A DNA stretch of 64,000 bases from Craterostigma plantagineum (GCA_027422505.1 JAPQWV010000017.1:12277501-12341500); one strand, 5' to 3'. Positions 11,431 through 23,623 are shown, numbered from the stretch's first letter. Translations and numbers: made by a program. Notes: generated from the sequence alone by a model not told the origin.

Positions 11431-12972
11431 AAAGCCATAGCCCGGTTAAAGTCATATGCTCGGTTAAAGTCACGGGACTATGACAAAAAGACCACGAAAA
11501 CCCCGAAAGCCATAGCCGTGCGCGTGCCGCGCGGTGCATAGGGCTGACCGCATGCGGGGCATGCGGCTCGAGAGGCACGAGCCGCGTGCGTTGGTGCACG
11601 CGGCGCTCGGGAAAGCCGTGCGTAGATGCACGGAAATTAGGTATGACCGCGCGCGTGGGTGCGAGCAGCGCTTGGCTAAGAGCGCGCGTGGATCGAGGCT
11701 GGCCGCGTGGTGCGCGCGGCACGGGTTGGCAGCGCGCATGGTGCAAGCATCCCCGACACAGGCCCAAAAGGCCTGGTCCAGCCCATCCCACGACCCAATA
11801 TACATAGGGCTAGGCCCAACCCATTTAAAAATCAAAATTCGATTTCGGCTCGGAAATGTGTTAAATTTGTCGTGATGCATGTTATTTGAATAACGTTGTG
11901 ATTGATTGGGGATTAGATTTTGTTTTTTGCCGGGTGATATATTAAGGGTGACAAGGTCCCCCCGGGTTGTACTTAATAGTTTTATTAGATAAGACGGGCG
12001 GTTTTATTAGGGATAGATTCCCCGTCATAGGCTAATGTAGTTTTGTTATAACGGCCGTACGAGTGTCGATCGAGAGTAACCAGAATGAACGAGCTGGTAA
12101 CCGAGGCACCCGTTCAAGCAAAGCTCGAAGACGTAGAGTCTTATTGTTTTGTACAATTAGGAGAGAACTAGAGATGTCCCCGATCTTTCACATTTACTTT
12201 AATAGGTTGAAACTAGGTTTCCTATTAAAGTCCATTATGTTCGTGTTGGTTTCGAACGTGATAAAGTACATAATGTGCTCGTGTTAAAACTGTGAGGATT
12301 TTCCCGAGGTTAGACCTTTAATATCAAGTGAGTAAAGGGGCTAGGCTCCTGTCTTCTATCAAGTCCAAAAATGTTACGACTTAGGGGTACGGTTGCGGTT
12401 GACCGAGTTACAGCGCAAAAACCCTCGCCTTTGTGTGAACAGGTTTGGATGCAATTATGAATTGCCGTTCACCGACCACTCTTCACCCTAACAAAGAGTT
12501 ATCCTACGGGGAATGAAGTTCACGGAAAAGTGGAAGGTGAGCATGACGTTGATAGGTTGCTCTTGGACAGTCATTCCCAACATGTTTCGAGTTACGGCTG
12601 AGGGACCCTAGCTGAGACGAAGACGTTGAATCTTCTGTGTGACAGAAACATGTGGGACACGACCTCGGTTATCCAAACGAGCCTAGCTGTTAAGTTGAGG
12701 CTTGTTTGTTGTAGCGCGGGGAACTCAACGCCAATATGAAACCATTCAACAAGGTTTTCGAAATACCTAACGGGAGAAAGGGTTTCGAGAAAAATAGTGG
12801 GAGTCAGACGAAAATTTAAAGTCCTAATTTAGTCTGATTAAACACTATAAATCCCAATTATCTGTTTATTTTCTACTGTTTTATTCTCTTCTCTATTAGT
12901 TACGATGACAAACCTATTAATCACACTCTTGCAGGAATATTGTTCGGTGGGTTGAACTAAGTGGACTGGATT
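11431..12972 (+). other. Leader / degraded gag N-terminus of copia E, with a GC-rich patch
   Basis: Between the 5' LTR and the zinc knuckle there is no convincing gene. Positions 11431-11515 contain two copies of CCCCGAAAGCCATAGCC. Positions 11515-11760 are very GC- and CpG-rich (GCGCGTG, GTGCACGCGGCGC), unlike the surrounding AT-rich DNA, and give spurious ORFs in several frames. The rest is moderately AT-rich and shows no recognisable gag N-terminus. Confidence 0.5.
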
Positions 12973-13229
12973 GAAGATTCAACAGAGGTGCGTGCCTACG
13001 TGCTTGTTGCGACTTCTAGGTCCAAGGGATCGAAGAAGTCGAACAAGACAGGCGTGGCTAAGGGTAGAGTCGCCAAGAAGGCAATGACCAAGAAGGTCGA
13101 GTGGTCGGGTGCATAGCCCACGGATAAGTGCCTCCATTGCCAGCAATTGGGCCATTGGAAGCGTGACTGTCCGAAGTTGGAGGCGTCCGACGCCGCTGGT
13201 AAACGATTAGTTTTGAAGCTAATTGTTCT
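12973..13229 (+). pseudogene. Copia E: gag zinc-knuckle remnant
   Basis: A lysine-rich stretch (SKGSKKSNKTG) is followed by an in-frame stop and then the zinc knuckle CLHCQQLGHWKRDC at 13129-13170, a CX2CX4HX4C motif. This is the C-terminal nucleic-acid-binding part of copia gag. The gag body upstream is not recognisable. The protease follows within 100 bp, which is normal copia order. Confidence 0.8.
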
Positions 13230-14780
13230 GTGTATTCTAATTCGTGGATACTTGACTCAGGGGCATTTGTAGTTTGAACCAAGGTCTAGAACGAAGTAGG
13301 AAGCTTCGAGCTGGCGAGGTCTCGATCAATGTAGGAACAGCTACACACGTGGGATCGAAGACCTTAGTCTTATCGTCATTACGTTGTTTAGAACTTTCTG
13401 ACGTTTTGGTTTTGCCCAAGGGGCTTAAAAACATTGTTTCGATTCCTGTTTTGAGCACACTGGGTTATGAGTTTCGATATTCATTGATAATGTTTGCCAT
13501 ATTTATTTTAGAAATAAAAAAGTTGGAAGTGCGACGTTAATAAATGGTTTATATTACGTCAACTTAAAAGACAATGTAAAAACTGTAAGTGCAATCACCA
13601 AATCATCGACTAGGTCGAACGATCGATACATCTGGCACCTACGACTAGGTCACGCAGCAGAAGTGAAGATTGAACAGATGGAAAAGGACAGATTAATTAG
13701 CACAATGCGAACAGGGCCGATTCCTACCTGTTAGTCTTGCATCTTAGAGAAAATGACCAAGTCGCCCTTCACAGGGACTTTTACTAGGGCCACAGAAGTG
13801 TTGGGTTTGATCCACACTGACGTATGTGGACCATTTAAAGTAACGGGCCAAGGTAATTGCCGCCATTTCCTAACGTTCACGGACGATACTCCCGCTACGA
13901 GAATGTCTATTTGATCAGACAGAAGTTGGAAGCTCTTGAAATGTTCAAAGAGTATAAAACGTTAGTGGAGAAGCAAACTGGCAAGGTCATTAAAGCCGTT
14001 CGATCAGATCGAGGCGGCGAGTACATGAGCCTTGAGTTTGATGCATTTCTTAGAGAAAATGGCATCATCACACAGTTTTTCCCGCCAGGTACGCCGCAAT
14101 TGAATGGCGTGGCCGAACGGAGAAACCGAACGCTTTTAGATATAGTTCGATCGATGATGATTTACACAGATCTCCCCATTTCGATGTGGGGATATGCCAT
14201 AGAGACAACGGCCTATATCCTTAACAGGATACCTACCCGCTCTGCCGATAGGATTCCTTACGAGGCTTGGCACAACCGTAAGGTAAGTTTGAATCACATG
14301 AGGGTCTGGGCTTGCCCCGCCTTTGTGAAACGTTGATGGCAGATAAGCTTGAATTGAGATCATTAATGGCAAGATTTGTCGGATACCACGAGGACTCAAT
14401 AAGGTATTACTTCTACGTCCTAGACGAACACATGGTATTTGTCGCTTTGCGCGCTGCTTTCTTGGAGGAAGAATTCGTAGGCGAAGGTGGTAAAGGACGA
14501 GAAACAACTCTATGAGAGTTAGTGCACGAATTGTCTCTTATTCTAAAGTCGTTAGACGGCATTCCAGAAAACCCGGCTCAGCCGCAATTGCGCAAGTCCA
14601 GTAGGATATCTCATATGCCTGAGAGATATGGTATGATACACGTCGAGCAGGGCATGCTGCGAGTGAGGGATGCATCGGGGACGATCCCGTCACCTAAGTC
14701 GAGCATGGGGATGCCGCGACTGAGGGATGCGTCGGGGACAATCCCGTCACCTACGACCAGGAAATTGTTGGTACGGATTC
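13230..14780 (+). pseudogene. Copia E: protease and integrase
   Basis: SWILDSGA (about 13240) is the aspartic protease active site. A decayed linker carries GLERSRKLRAGEV. The integrase zinc domain shows IWHLRLGHA (H-box, about 13630) and a CILEK remnant. Catalytic core motifs are HTDVCGPF (first Asp), RSDRGGEYM (second Asp) and GTPQLNGVAERRNR (Glu). The integrase inserts the DNA copy into the genome. Frame changes near 13865, 14330 and 14515 and several stops inactivate it. An internal duplication lies at 14640-14760. Confidence 0.85.
14640..14760 (+). repeat. Two-copy direct repeat in the copia E integrase-RT linker
   Basis: GAGGGATGCATCGGGGACGA and GAGGGATGCGTCGGGGACAA open two ~57-bp copies in tandem, both continuing TCCCGTCACCTA. 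In one frame they read RDASGTIPSP twice. It is a local duplication within the linker between integrase and RT. Confidence 0.8.
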
Positions 14781-15589
14781 CCTCAAGTGGCTTGAGGCTA
14801 TGCAGGCCGAAATGGACTCGATGCACACAAACCTGGTTTGGACTCTTGTAGACCTGCCTAATGGTTTTAGACCAATTGACAATAAAATGATCTAGAAGAA
14901 AAAGATTGGATCTGATGGACAGGTGGAGACGTACAGAGCTAGGTTTGTAGCGAAAGGGTATAGTCAAAAAAAGGGAATTTACTATGAGGAACCTGCTCAC
15001 CTGTCTCAATAATAAAGTCCATTCGAATCATGCTTGCGATAGCAGCACACCTTGACTATGAGATCTGGTAGATGGACGTAAAGATCGCTTTCCTGAATGG
15101 ATTCCTCTTGGAGGAGATCTATATAGAGCAGCCCAAAGGTTTTACATCAGAAACAGATGCTCGAATAGTGTGCAAGCTGAATCGGTCCATTTATGGACTG
15201 AAACAGGCTTCAAGGAGTTGGAATCTTCGGTTTAATGAAGTGGTTAAGAACTAGGATTCATAAAGAATGAAAATGAGCCCTGTGTTTACAGAAAGGCCAC
15301 TGGGAGTAAGGTGTCATTTCTAGTATTGTAGATGATATCCTTTTGATAGGAAACAACATTGGGATGCTCTCAGAAGTCGAAGCTTGGGTTTCCACCGAAT
15401 TCTCTATATAAGACCTGGGAGAAGCGACCTATAATCTAGGAATTCGCTTCTTTAGAGATAGGGCGAAAGGGTCAATAGGCTTGTCCCAGGCCCTTTACTT
15501 AGATAAAGTCCTTAAAAGGTTTAAGATGGACAACTCTAAGAAAGGGTTCCTACCTATGAGGCATGGGATTCATCTCTCAAAGGCTATGT
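14781..15589 (+). pseudogene. Copia E: reverse transcriptase
   Basis: RT copies element RNA into DNA. Visible motifs are KWLEAMQAEMDSM, YRARFVAKGYSQ, MDVKIAFLNGFL (first catalytic Asp), EQPKGF, IYGLKQASRSW and VDDILL (catalytic YVDD box with the Tyr codon lost next to a stop). The end reads RFKMDNSKKGFLPMRHGIHLSKAM, where solo LTR F interrupts it. The sequence continues in frame with SPQNE at 18523. At least six stop codons are present. Confidence 0.88.
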
Positions 15590-18519
15590 TGTCACGACCG
15601 CCACTTCCCTAACTGCCTATTCTAGCGCATTCCTATGTGCCTAGCGAGTTATGAGTAGTAAGGTACACTGAAAATGCGTATAAATTTTTTTCCTTTTTCC
15701 ATTTACATCATGGAATGATGTTCTGTACAAGTCAAAAGAATACATGTCGAACACTAAGTTCCAGACACGATCTAACTATGAGGACGATGGTGCGTCGGCA
15801 CAGCAAAAGGCTCCTATGCGCCCGGCCTCACATGTCGTCATCGATACACACACGTCCACCCCAAAAGCAGTGCGAAGCTTCAAAAGATTGGCCTTGTCAT
15901 CTAATGCGATCACGTACCCTGCTCGCTGGCGCCTACAACACATAACATAAAAGAATGAGCCACCGAGGCTCAGTAAGCAGAAATCATGCATGTATGCACG
16001 TGTCCCTTTCCCCGCAAAGGCAAACCCTGCCGATGCATAAATTTCTAAGCAAGGGCAATCCGCGCAGATGCACCTAGCACTCGTACTAGCAAAACTCAGG
16101 GCCCTCGGCTAATCTCACTATGCACCACAAGAGCTCACGTCCCTCAAGGACAATACGACAGCGGTCCACGCCGGATGGCCGAGCCCTAGGATGCACATCG
16201 TTCCCCTAGGTCGCCATATGAATCCGGTCGTCCCCGACTGTCCGGCGGTCGCTCACGCTGGTAGCCCACGCTGAGGTCGCCTACACCTCGGTTCCACCCT
16301 GTGTCGCTTATACCCTCAGGTCGCACCCTCCAGGTCGCACCTTACCGCCACGGGCCATGCCCAAATCCTTTCCACAGGATATCAATATATATCTACAATA
16401 ATAGTACGACGACGCTAAAACGCCGCCCTGGTAGCATAGGAGACAGCCCCTGACTCAACTATGAGCCGACACACTTGCCCACATCGGCAAGTCCTCGTCG
16501 CGTACAAGCGACATATCACCATGCACACTCTATCCCATGACCCTTCCCCATGAGTTCGTGCGTGCACATGAGCATGCATATGGAAGCAAATGCAACTTAT
16601 GCGTACCATATGAAAGCGTAACGATTAATTCACGTAATCACGAAACCACGTAGGCATATAGTCACATACACATATAGCACACAAGTTATGTGTTGTAGTT
16701 GGATTTCTACTTACCTGGCGTCCGTAGATTTCTAGCTACTGGTTCGGTGAACTCCCCTAGTTCTTGACCTTACGAAACAAACAATGGTATCAGTACTTTG
16801 TCCAATTACTTGGCTAGCTAATTCGCTAATTTTTTTAATATTTCGAACTAATTTTCGGCTTATAGCTCGGGACACTTGTAAACCCGTGAATTCTACCTGA
16901 CTCGTGAACTAATCCTAGCCTCATATGATTTGTGAACTAATATAGTTCACTAACTTGCTATTGACTCATGAGGTTATATCGCGAACTTATGTCGTTCGAG
17001 AGGCGTACGAATTTCATCTTTAAACATTTTGCTAGCCGGTCTAGTGAAATTCCTAAAATTTCATCCTTTAAACTCGAACAGGCTATAAAGTTAGTCTATA
17101 AATTATATCAGTTGACTACGTAAATTTTCGTTCCAAAATTCTATCTAATTCAAAGTCTACCTGTACCGAAAATTGACCTTGAGGACACCGATAGGCAAAT
17201 TATGATCGGGCGTTGAAAGAGACTATGCTCATTGGAATCGGAATATTTTTTTTTATATAACTTGAAACGATTTTCGTCTAAGGGGTTCAATTCGCGACTT
17301 GTGTGAAGTTCGCGAACTATCCTACTTCGCGAATTCCTTATAACTAAGCTTGGATTCGTGATGTTCACAATTCGTGAAATATCTTATAAGTTCGCGAACT
17401 CTATCTAACCTCTCTCTCAATTCGCAAACAATTCTACTTCGCGAACTCTATCTTATTTCGCAAACTATTCTACTTCGCGAACCCTCATTTTCCTTACCAA
17501 TTCGCAAATCATCCTAGTTCGCGGAATTCGCGAACCTCTCATGGTTCGCGAAGTGCATTATATGGCTTATGGTTCGCGACTTGTCGGACTCGCCAACCTT
17601 TATTTCGCGAATCCATGCACGTGAAATCGCTTGAGTTCGCGAACCTCGTGCCGCCTAGGATTCGCGATTCCGAGTTCGCGAAATTCATACTTCACGAACT
17701 CAACCACCCAGAAACACTTCCTAATTCGCGAAACACTATCTTTGAAGATCGAAGTGCTACTTTTCTCACCAACAAAACCGAAGCTCAGTATGAACTATGG
17801 AACCTTAAAGTCGAAGCCAGTCTAGAATGGGCTTAACATGTTTTCGTGTCTAATAACCTTTAAAAATGTGTTAACGCAACATTAAAAACACTTAGACTAA
17901 AGTTCAACATGCCTTCGAGCCTTAAATCGCACAGTCCTTAATACGTAATACTTATATTCATGGTTAAACCTCCAAGGTACCGTATTACTTAAACGAGGAC
18001 ATGAAAGTTAGGGTGAGATCTTATACCTAATTCGAGCTTAGTGATTTCCTACTCTGCTTCTCCTCTTTCCATGCTTTGGGCTTCCTTTGTTCCTCCTTCT
18101 ATGGGGTTCGTGAACTTGAAATGGGTTTTAGAAAATTTTCAAGTTGTGAGGGATGGCGATGGGACATAAGTGGCGTGGAACTCCCTAGTTTAAGGAAAAT
18201 ATCCAGCTCTAATGGTTTGGGCCAAGCTTAAGGTTCTTCTTGGGCCTATGTTCTAGCCCAATGTCACTTCTAGTCCAGCTTTTATTTTTTTTTGGCTCAA
18301 TTTCCATATTTCTAATTTTCGAAAATCCCTAATTAAACAAGTCACACGGTACAATCTAAGTGTGCTTATTTCCACCCAATAAGTTTAGCACGCATTTATA
18401 ACATGAAAATTTCACATAACTCACACGGGCACAGAATAATTGCGCGAAATACACATAATTTAATTAACATTCACGCAAATTTATTGGCCCTACTATTCAC
18501 GAGGACCCCGGGTGCTACA
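15590..18519 (-). mobile_element. Element F: solo gypsy LTR with 5-bp target duplication
   Basis: This 2,930-bp sequence starts TGTCACGACC and ends GGTGCTACA on the plus strand and is flanked by TATGT at 15585-15589 and 18520-18524. Removing it with one TATGT restores the copia E reading frame exactly, so the boundaries are secure. Similarity to LTR C in opposite orientation shows it belongs to that gypsy family, sense on the minus strand. No internal coding region is present, so it is a solo LTR left by recombination between two LTRs. Confidence 0.92.
17280..17735 (-). repeat. Dispersed palindromic word array TTCGCGAA in solo LTR F
   Basis: About 20 copies of TTCGCGAA or one-base variants (TTCGCAAA, TTCGTGAA, TTCGCGAC) occur in 450 bp at irregular spacing of 15-35 bp. 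The core is a perfect 8-bp palindrome. Between copies the sequence is unrelated. LTR C has a different word array at a comparable distance from its end. Confidence 0.85.
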
Positions 18520-19087
18520 TATGTCCCCTCAGAATGAGGTACAAAGACAAGAGATGAGTGGAGTGCCCTATGCTTCAGCGGTGGGTAGCCTAACGTACGC
18601 GATGCTTTGCACTCGATCGAACATAGCGTACGCTGTGAGCATAGTTAGTAGGTTCCAAGCTAGCCCTGGTAAGGTCATTGGGCGGCGGTAAAGACAGTCC
18701 TAAAGTACCGTAAACGGACTAAGGACTTGATGAGAAACGGCCCTGGATAATTAGAAGTAGATGGATATACATATCCGGACTTCCAATCAGATGTGGATTA
18801 TCGAAAGTCTACTTTGGGTTTTGTCTTTACGCTTAATGGTGGCGCAGTGTCTTGAAAAAGTTCCAAGCAAAGCACGACTGCTGATTCCACCACTGAGGCA
18901 GAGTACATCGCAGCTTCAGAAGCTGGCAAGGAGGGTGTTTGGATATTCAAGTTCTTGAAGGAACTGTAAGTGGTACCTAGCATAGTGGATTACCCGCAGC
19001 CATTATGGTGCGACAACAGCGGGGCAATCACACAAGCTAAGGAAGCACGTGCTACAGTAAGCCCGAACATTTAGAGAGAAAATACCA
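18520..19087 (+). pseudogene. Copia E: RT end and RNase H
   Basis: After solo LTR F the frame continues with VPYASAVGSLTYAMLCTRSNIAYAV, the typical end of copia RT, then RNase H with FQSDVDYRKSTLGFVF, STTEAEYIAASEA and WCDNSGAI. It breaks off at REKYH, just before the 3' LTR. The conserved N-AD-FTKPL tail is missing, so DNA between RNase H and the LTR was lost. Stops interrupt it at several points (for example after NGPG and after GGAVS). Confidence 0.88.
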
Positions 19088-20137
19088 CGTGTGACGTACG
19101 TGGACTGGGAGTACGAGGGCAATTTGGTAATTGTGTAGTGTTTCGTGATGTAATTTGATTACTTCTATTAATGGAAATATTTTATTCATCATTAACTAAT
19201 TATTGGATAAATAAATTAAAAGGCAAATTATTAATTAGTCTAAAGATTTCACCTTGCAGTCTGGGTGGATAAGACAAATTAGTAAACCCAAATATTGGCA
19301 GTTCAGTTACTGATACTGTGGGGTCAGAGAGGGGCACCAGTAAGCTGAGATACTCCAATATTAAAATTAGTCCGTAGGTCTAAGTCTCCAGTAGGGTGAC
19401 TGGATCGACAAGTATGACTTGTTGTCGATGGGTCCAAAACGGTTGTGCCAACCGTTCACTTGGGAAGTGGGAGCCCGTGACAACGATACAAGATGAATCA
19501 AGGGATTATCTGTATTTGGACACTGACTCGTAATCAAACGATCACACGCTTGGATTGTCTTTGATCGATCGATTGACTGTAGTAGTATGCGTGAACCTTA
19601 TATCGGAAGGGTTAACTTGGGGTTGGTCTTGAGGTCTTGACTTGTCATTAGTTTGCTAGGCCCGTCTTGCCGATGGCATGGGTCCGCGGCAAAATGCGGT
19701 CATGACTTTTCAATGTGATTTCCAGTTGAACTGCGGAGCGGGATTTACGGTCTCGATAAATTTGAGGTTAACGTCATATGACAAGTTTAATGTGCGGGAA
19801 TTTATCCAAGTCTCTGGCGAGAGATATAGCTGACTCGCGATAGTCGTGGAGGGCAGTTTAGGTATTTTCACCAACATAAACGACATAGAGTCGAGTTCTG
19901 TAAGTTTGACTATGCGTGACTTTCACTCGACCGGGAGAAACGTAATAGGTTTATACGTATGACGAAAATTTACAGTTGGCTCATGGATTATAATTAGATC
20001 AAATTCGTAGTCAACCTGGGATCTGTTCGGTACGACAGGGCTGGCCATGTGAATACCGAACTCCTAGATACTTCGTAGGCCGGTTGAGACGAACCAAGAG
20101 AGTCGGGCTTAAAAAGGGAGACCGACACAACGTCATC

Positions 20138-20179
<42 letters not shown>

Positions 20180-21111
20180 AGGCTATGTCCTAGATTGAGA
20201 CACTAGGGTTTGGGGCTTGGCCAAAACCCTGATTGACCGAAAATACTAAGTTTGACTAGCGAGGGGTAAAATGGTCTTTTCACCTCACGATATATTTTTG
20301 AAATAAAATATTTGATATTGAATATTTAGTATGTGATTTAAATTAGATTTAGATCTTTATTATTGTCTTATAGAAATAATATTATTTGGAATTAAATAAT
20401 ATATATCGGATATATAGATAAGTTCGAATTTGATTAGATAAAATTTCGAAAATTATTAAATATATTTATATTGGATATTATATATTTAAAATATACTAAT
20501 ATGGTTTTTAATTAATTAAGATATTGGATATTTAATTAATTAAATTTAAAGTTTTAATTTTGAATTTGTTACTTGGAAAAACGACGACTTGGCAAAAGGG
20601 AGGTGTGAGGACTCCCACCACCTCGACCTATTTTTGGCCATTTCTAAATAGTACTATAATAGGGATTTTCGAGATCCTAGAAAGGGGAGGAGCACAATTT
20701 TCGAAATAAAAGCTAAAGAGAGGAAAAACTAAGAGTTTTCTCCTCTCACCACTTTCTCTCTCGCACTCTCTCTCGGGGGCGGCAAGCAGCTCGTTCTTGG
20801 CCTAGCCACACTTGCAAGAACAGTTGTGACGTTAGTGAGGTGCCGGCGTGACGATCTTGTGCAAAGAAGGCATCCCGATCGTGTGCTTTTGGAGTATGAG
20901 AGGGGCACTACGCCTCGGGAATTCGAAGGATTCGAAGGTAGCCATCGTCTGGATATTTTAGTAAGGTATCATGGCTGATTTCTTATCTCGTTGTGTCACT
21001 ACGTACTCGAGTTTGTAGCCAAGCGATCTTGGATAGGCGGGGAACCCCGTAAAGTTTTAAAATTCCGCCGTTCAAGGAGCGTGGGTCTGGGAACCCTCGG
21101 GATTCCCAACA
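19088..21111 (+). repeat. 3' LTR of copia E
   Basis: It aligns with 8845-11430 apart from the MITE and scattered changes. It ends GGGATTCCCAACA at 21111, after which the RT of D resumes (LFDQLQ). The expected LTR start TGAGGTATATGCC is missing. The empty MITE site ACTATGCG is at 19909-19916. Confidence 0.8.
20140..20177. repeat. (GA)n microsatellite
   Basis: An AG run of about 38 bp in the 3' LTR of E. The 5' LTR has only AGAGAGAGAC at the same place (about 10511), so the run changed length after insertion. Confidence 0.9.
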
Positions 21112-22429
21112 TCTATTTGATCAGCTGCAATGTGCAACTGTATTTACTAAAATAGACTTGCGATCGGGGTATCACCAGTTGCAGATTCGAACAGAGGATA
21201 TCCCAAATACTACCTTTAGTACTCGCTACAGTCATTACGAATTCCTAGTCATACCTTTCGGGCTGACTAATGCACCAGCGGCGTTCATGGACTTAATGAA
21301 CCCTGTGTTCAAGCCGTTCCTAGGCAAATTCGTCATTGTATTTACCGATGACATTCTAATCTACTCGAAGACAAAGGAAGAGCATGAGCAGCAATTGAGG
21401 ATTGTCTTGGAGATACTACGAGAGAAGCAATTGTATGCAAAATTCAAGAAATGTGAGTTCTGGCTAGATCAAGTCGCATTTCTTGGACATGTGATCTCAG
21501 GAGCTGGAATTTCCATTGATCCCAGTAAGATTGAGGCAATTAATAATTGGCCTCAACCGACGAACATAACTGAAGTAACGAGTTTTCTTGGCCTAGCTGG
21601 ATACTACAGAAAGTTCATCAAGGACTTCTCAAAGATCGCATCAACCCTAACGAAGCTGACAAAGAAGAACACTCTATTCCAATGGGATGACGCATGTGAA
21701 TAGAGTTACCAAGAATTGAAGAAACGGCTTACTTCGGCCCCAGTATTAACGATACCCATGGGGACCGGAGGATTTTCTGTTTATTGTGACGCATCAAAGA
21801 ATCGCTTAGGATGTGTCCTAATGCAGAATGGAAACGTAGTTGTATATGTTTCACGGTAGCTCAAGGAATATGAAAAGAACTACTCGATGCACGATTTAGA
21901 GCTAACCGTTGTGGTTTTCGCTCTCAAGATCTGGAGGCATTAATTATACGGAGAGCAATGTAAAATCTTCATAGACCACAAGAGTCTGAAATACTTCTTC
22001 ACGCAGAAGATGAGGCAGAGACCGTGGCTCGAACTAGTCAAAGATTATGACTGTGTAATTAGCTACCATCCTGTAAAGGCGAGTGTAGTCGCAGACGCAT
22101 TAAGCCGCGACTGTGAGTTTACAACGACTCGAAGTGGAAATAATACCGATGGACGAAATCGAAATAAGGCTACCGGCATTAACTCTCCGACCAACTTTGA
22201 TGGAGCAAATCACGAAGGGGCAAGAAAATGATGAACTATACTTGAAAGTGAAAGAAACGCCATCAGAACAGAGGCCATCAGACTATGAGGTACGAGAAGA
22301 TGGAAGCCAGTACTACAGAAATTGAATATACGTTCCCAATGACAGGGAACTTCGGAATACGATTATGACGGAAGAGCATACCACGGTTTACTCAATTCAC
22401 CCCAGAGCGACGAAGATGTATAGAGACCT
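21112..22429 (+). pseudogene. Element D: reverse transcriptase and RNase H (continued)
   Basis: RT resumes with LFDQLQ and [10 protein letters not shown], then [15 protein letters not shown] and the catalytic [10 protein letters not shown] (family usual FIDDILIYS). The fingers-palm part is open to 21703, where a stop follows DDACE. RNase H continues in the same frame with YCDASKNRLGCVLMQ, HDLELTVVVFALK and [10 protein letters not shown] but has stops after VVYVSR and [19 protein letters not shown] marks the end of RNase H. A frameshift leads into the damaged start of integrase near 22120. It makes DNA from element RNA in active relatives; here it is dead. Confidence 0.9.
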
Positions 22430-23623
22430 ATGATGCAATTATTGGTGGCCAGGATGAAAAGAGAAATCGCGATGTTCGTAAGCCAATGCCTGACATGCCA
22501 GCAAATAAAGGCAGAAAACCAACGACCGGCGGGGACTTTACAACCCTTGCCAGTGCCCGAATGGAAGTGGGACCGTAATAGGATGGACTTCGTCGTCGAC
22601 TTACCGAAAACCGTGAAAGGTCACGACGCTATACGGGTCATCATTGATCGATTGACAAAGTATGCCCACTTTCTGCCAATCAGCTCGACTTTCTATTTGG
22701 AAGGATATGCTGAGTTGTATGTGCAAGAGATAGTACGACTCCACGGAGTCCCAATTTTGATCGTTTCCAACCGTGATTCGAGATTTCTGTCTAAATTCGG
22801 GATGAGTCTGCAGAAAGCCAAGGGAACCAAATTGTTATTTAGTACTGCCTATCATCCCCAAACTGACGGGCAGTCTGAACGAACCATCCAGACATTGGAG
22901 GACATGTTGAGTGCCCGCGTACTCGACTTCAACGGAAATTGGAGCCGATACCTTCCGTTGATTGAATTCTTCTTATAACAATAGCTATCATAAGACAATT
23001 GGAATGGCTCCATACGAAGCCTTATATGGGCGCAAGTGTAGAGCTCCCATCCATTGGGATGAAGTTGGAGAACGAGCGATACTAGGCCCTGACCTAGTAC
23101 AAGAAATGACGGAAGCTATATCGAAAGTACGAGAAAGAAAGCGAACTGCTCAAAGCAGACAGAAAAGCTACACAGACCATTGGAGTTCCAAGTAGATGAC
23201 TACGTATTCCTGAAAGTATCCCCTATGAAAGGCGTAAAACAGTTCGGAAAGAAGGGCAAGTTGAGCCCAAGCTACATAGGACCATTTCGAATACTAAAGA
23301 AAGTTGGAGAAGTTGCCTATCAACTGGAATTACCGAATTCCTTAGCACAAGTGCATGATGTGTTTCACATATTGACGCTACGGAAGTACGTCGCAGATCC
23401 CATCCACGTGTTGAGTGATAAAGTTCTACACCAACACCTCAGGCTATATCTAAGTTACGAGGAAAGACCAGTAGAAATTTTGATGTATGACGTAAAGTGA
23501 TTGCGAAACAAGGAAATCCCGTTAGTCAAGGTATTATGGCAGAATTAGTCCACGGAGGAAGCTACCTGGGAACGGGAAGATGATATGAGGAATCACTACC
23601 CTGATCTATTTCTCCCCGCCTGA
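22430..23623 (+). pseudogene. Element D: integrase with C-terminal chromodomain
   Basis: The zinc domain shows CLTCQQIKAE. Core motifs are MDFVVDLP (first Asp), VSNRDSRF (second Asp position) and [15 protein letters not shown] (Glu). A frameshift at about 22975 passes to [22 protein letters not shown] and another near 23180 to YVFLKVSPMKGV. The last ~60 residues contain [13 protein letters not shown] and [11 protein letters not shown], the chromodomain of chromoviruses (Tekay/Del type by resemblance), with a stop between them. Chromodomains direct insertion to marked chromatin, which suits this nested heterochromatic location. Confidence 0.88.

Larger units (their letters stand above)
8815..21111 (+). 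mobile_element. Element E: degenerate Ty1/copia (TAR/Tork-like) inserted in the RT of D
   Basis: E has a 5' LTR (8815-11430), leader, gag remnant, protease, integrase, RT, RNase H and a 3' LTR (19088-21111) in the canonical copia order. It is hosted by D, whose RT reads CIDY before it and LFDQLQ after it. No matching 5-bp target duplication is visible, and about 19 codons of D between those two motifs are missing, so a deletion accompanied or followed the insertion. Later insertions into E are a hAT-type MITE in the 5' LTR and solo LTR F in the pol gene. Every coding domain carries stops. The lineage call rests on motif resemblance only. Confidence 0.8.

Noticed and set aside
11363..11889. 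Overlapping open frames of 60-142 codons on both strands
   Set aside because: They coincide with the GC-rich patch, where stop codons are rare in every frame. No domain or start context supports any of them.
16195..16350. GGTCGC words in solo LTR F as a separate repeat family
   Set aside because: Copies are few and imperfect, and part of the signal comes from a GC-rich stretch. It is weaker than the TTCGCGAA field.
8810..21116. A target-site duplication for copia E
   Set aside because: ATTAT before and TCTAT after the LTRs do not match, and about 19 codons of host RT are missing, so no intact duplication can be claimed.
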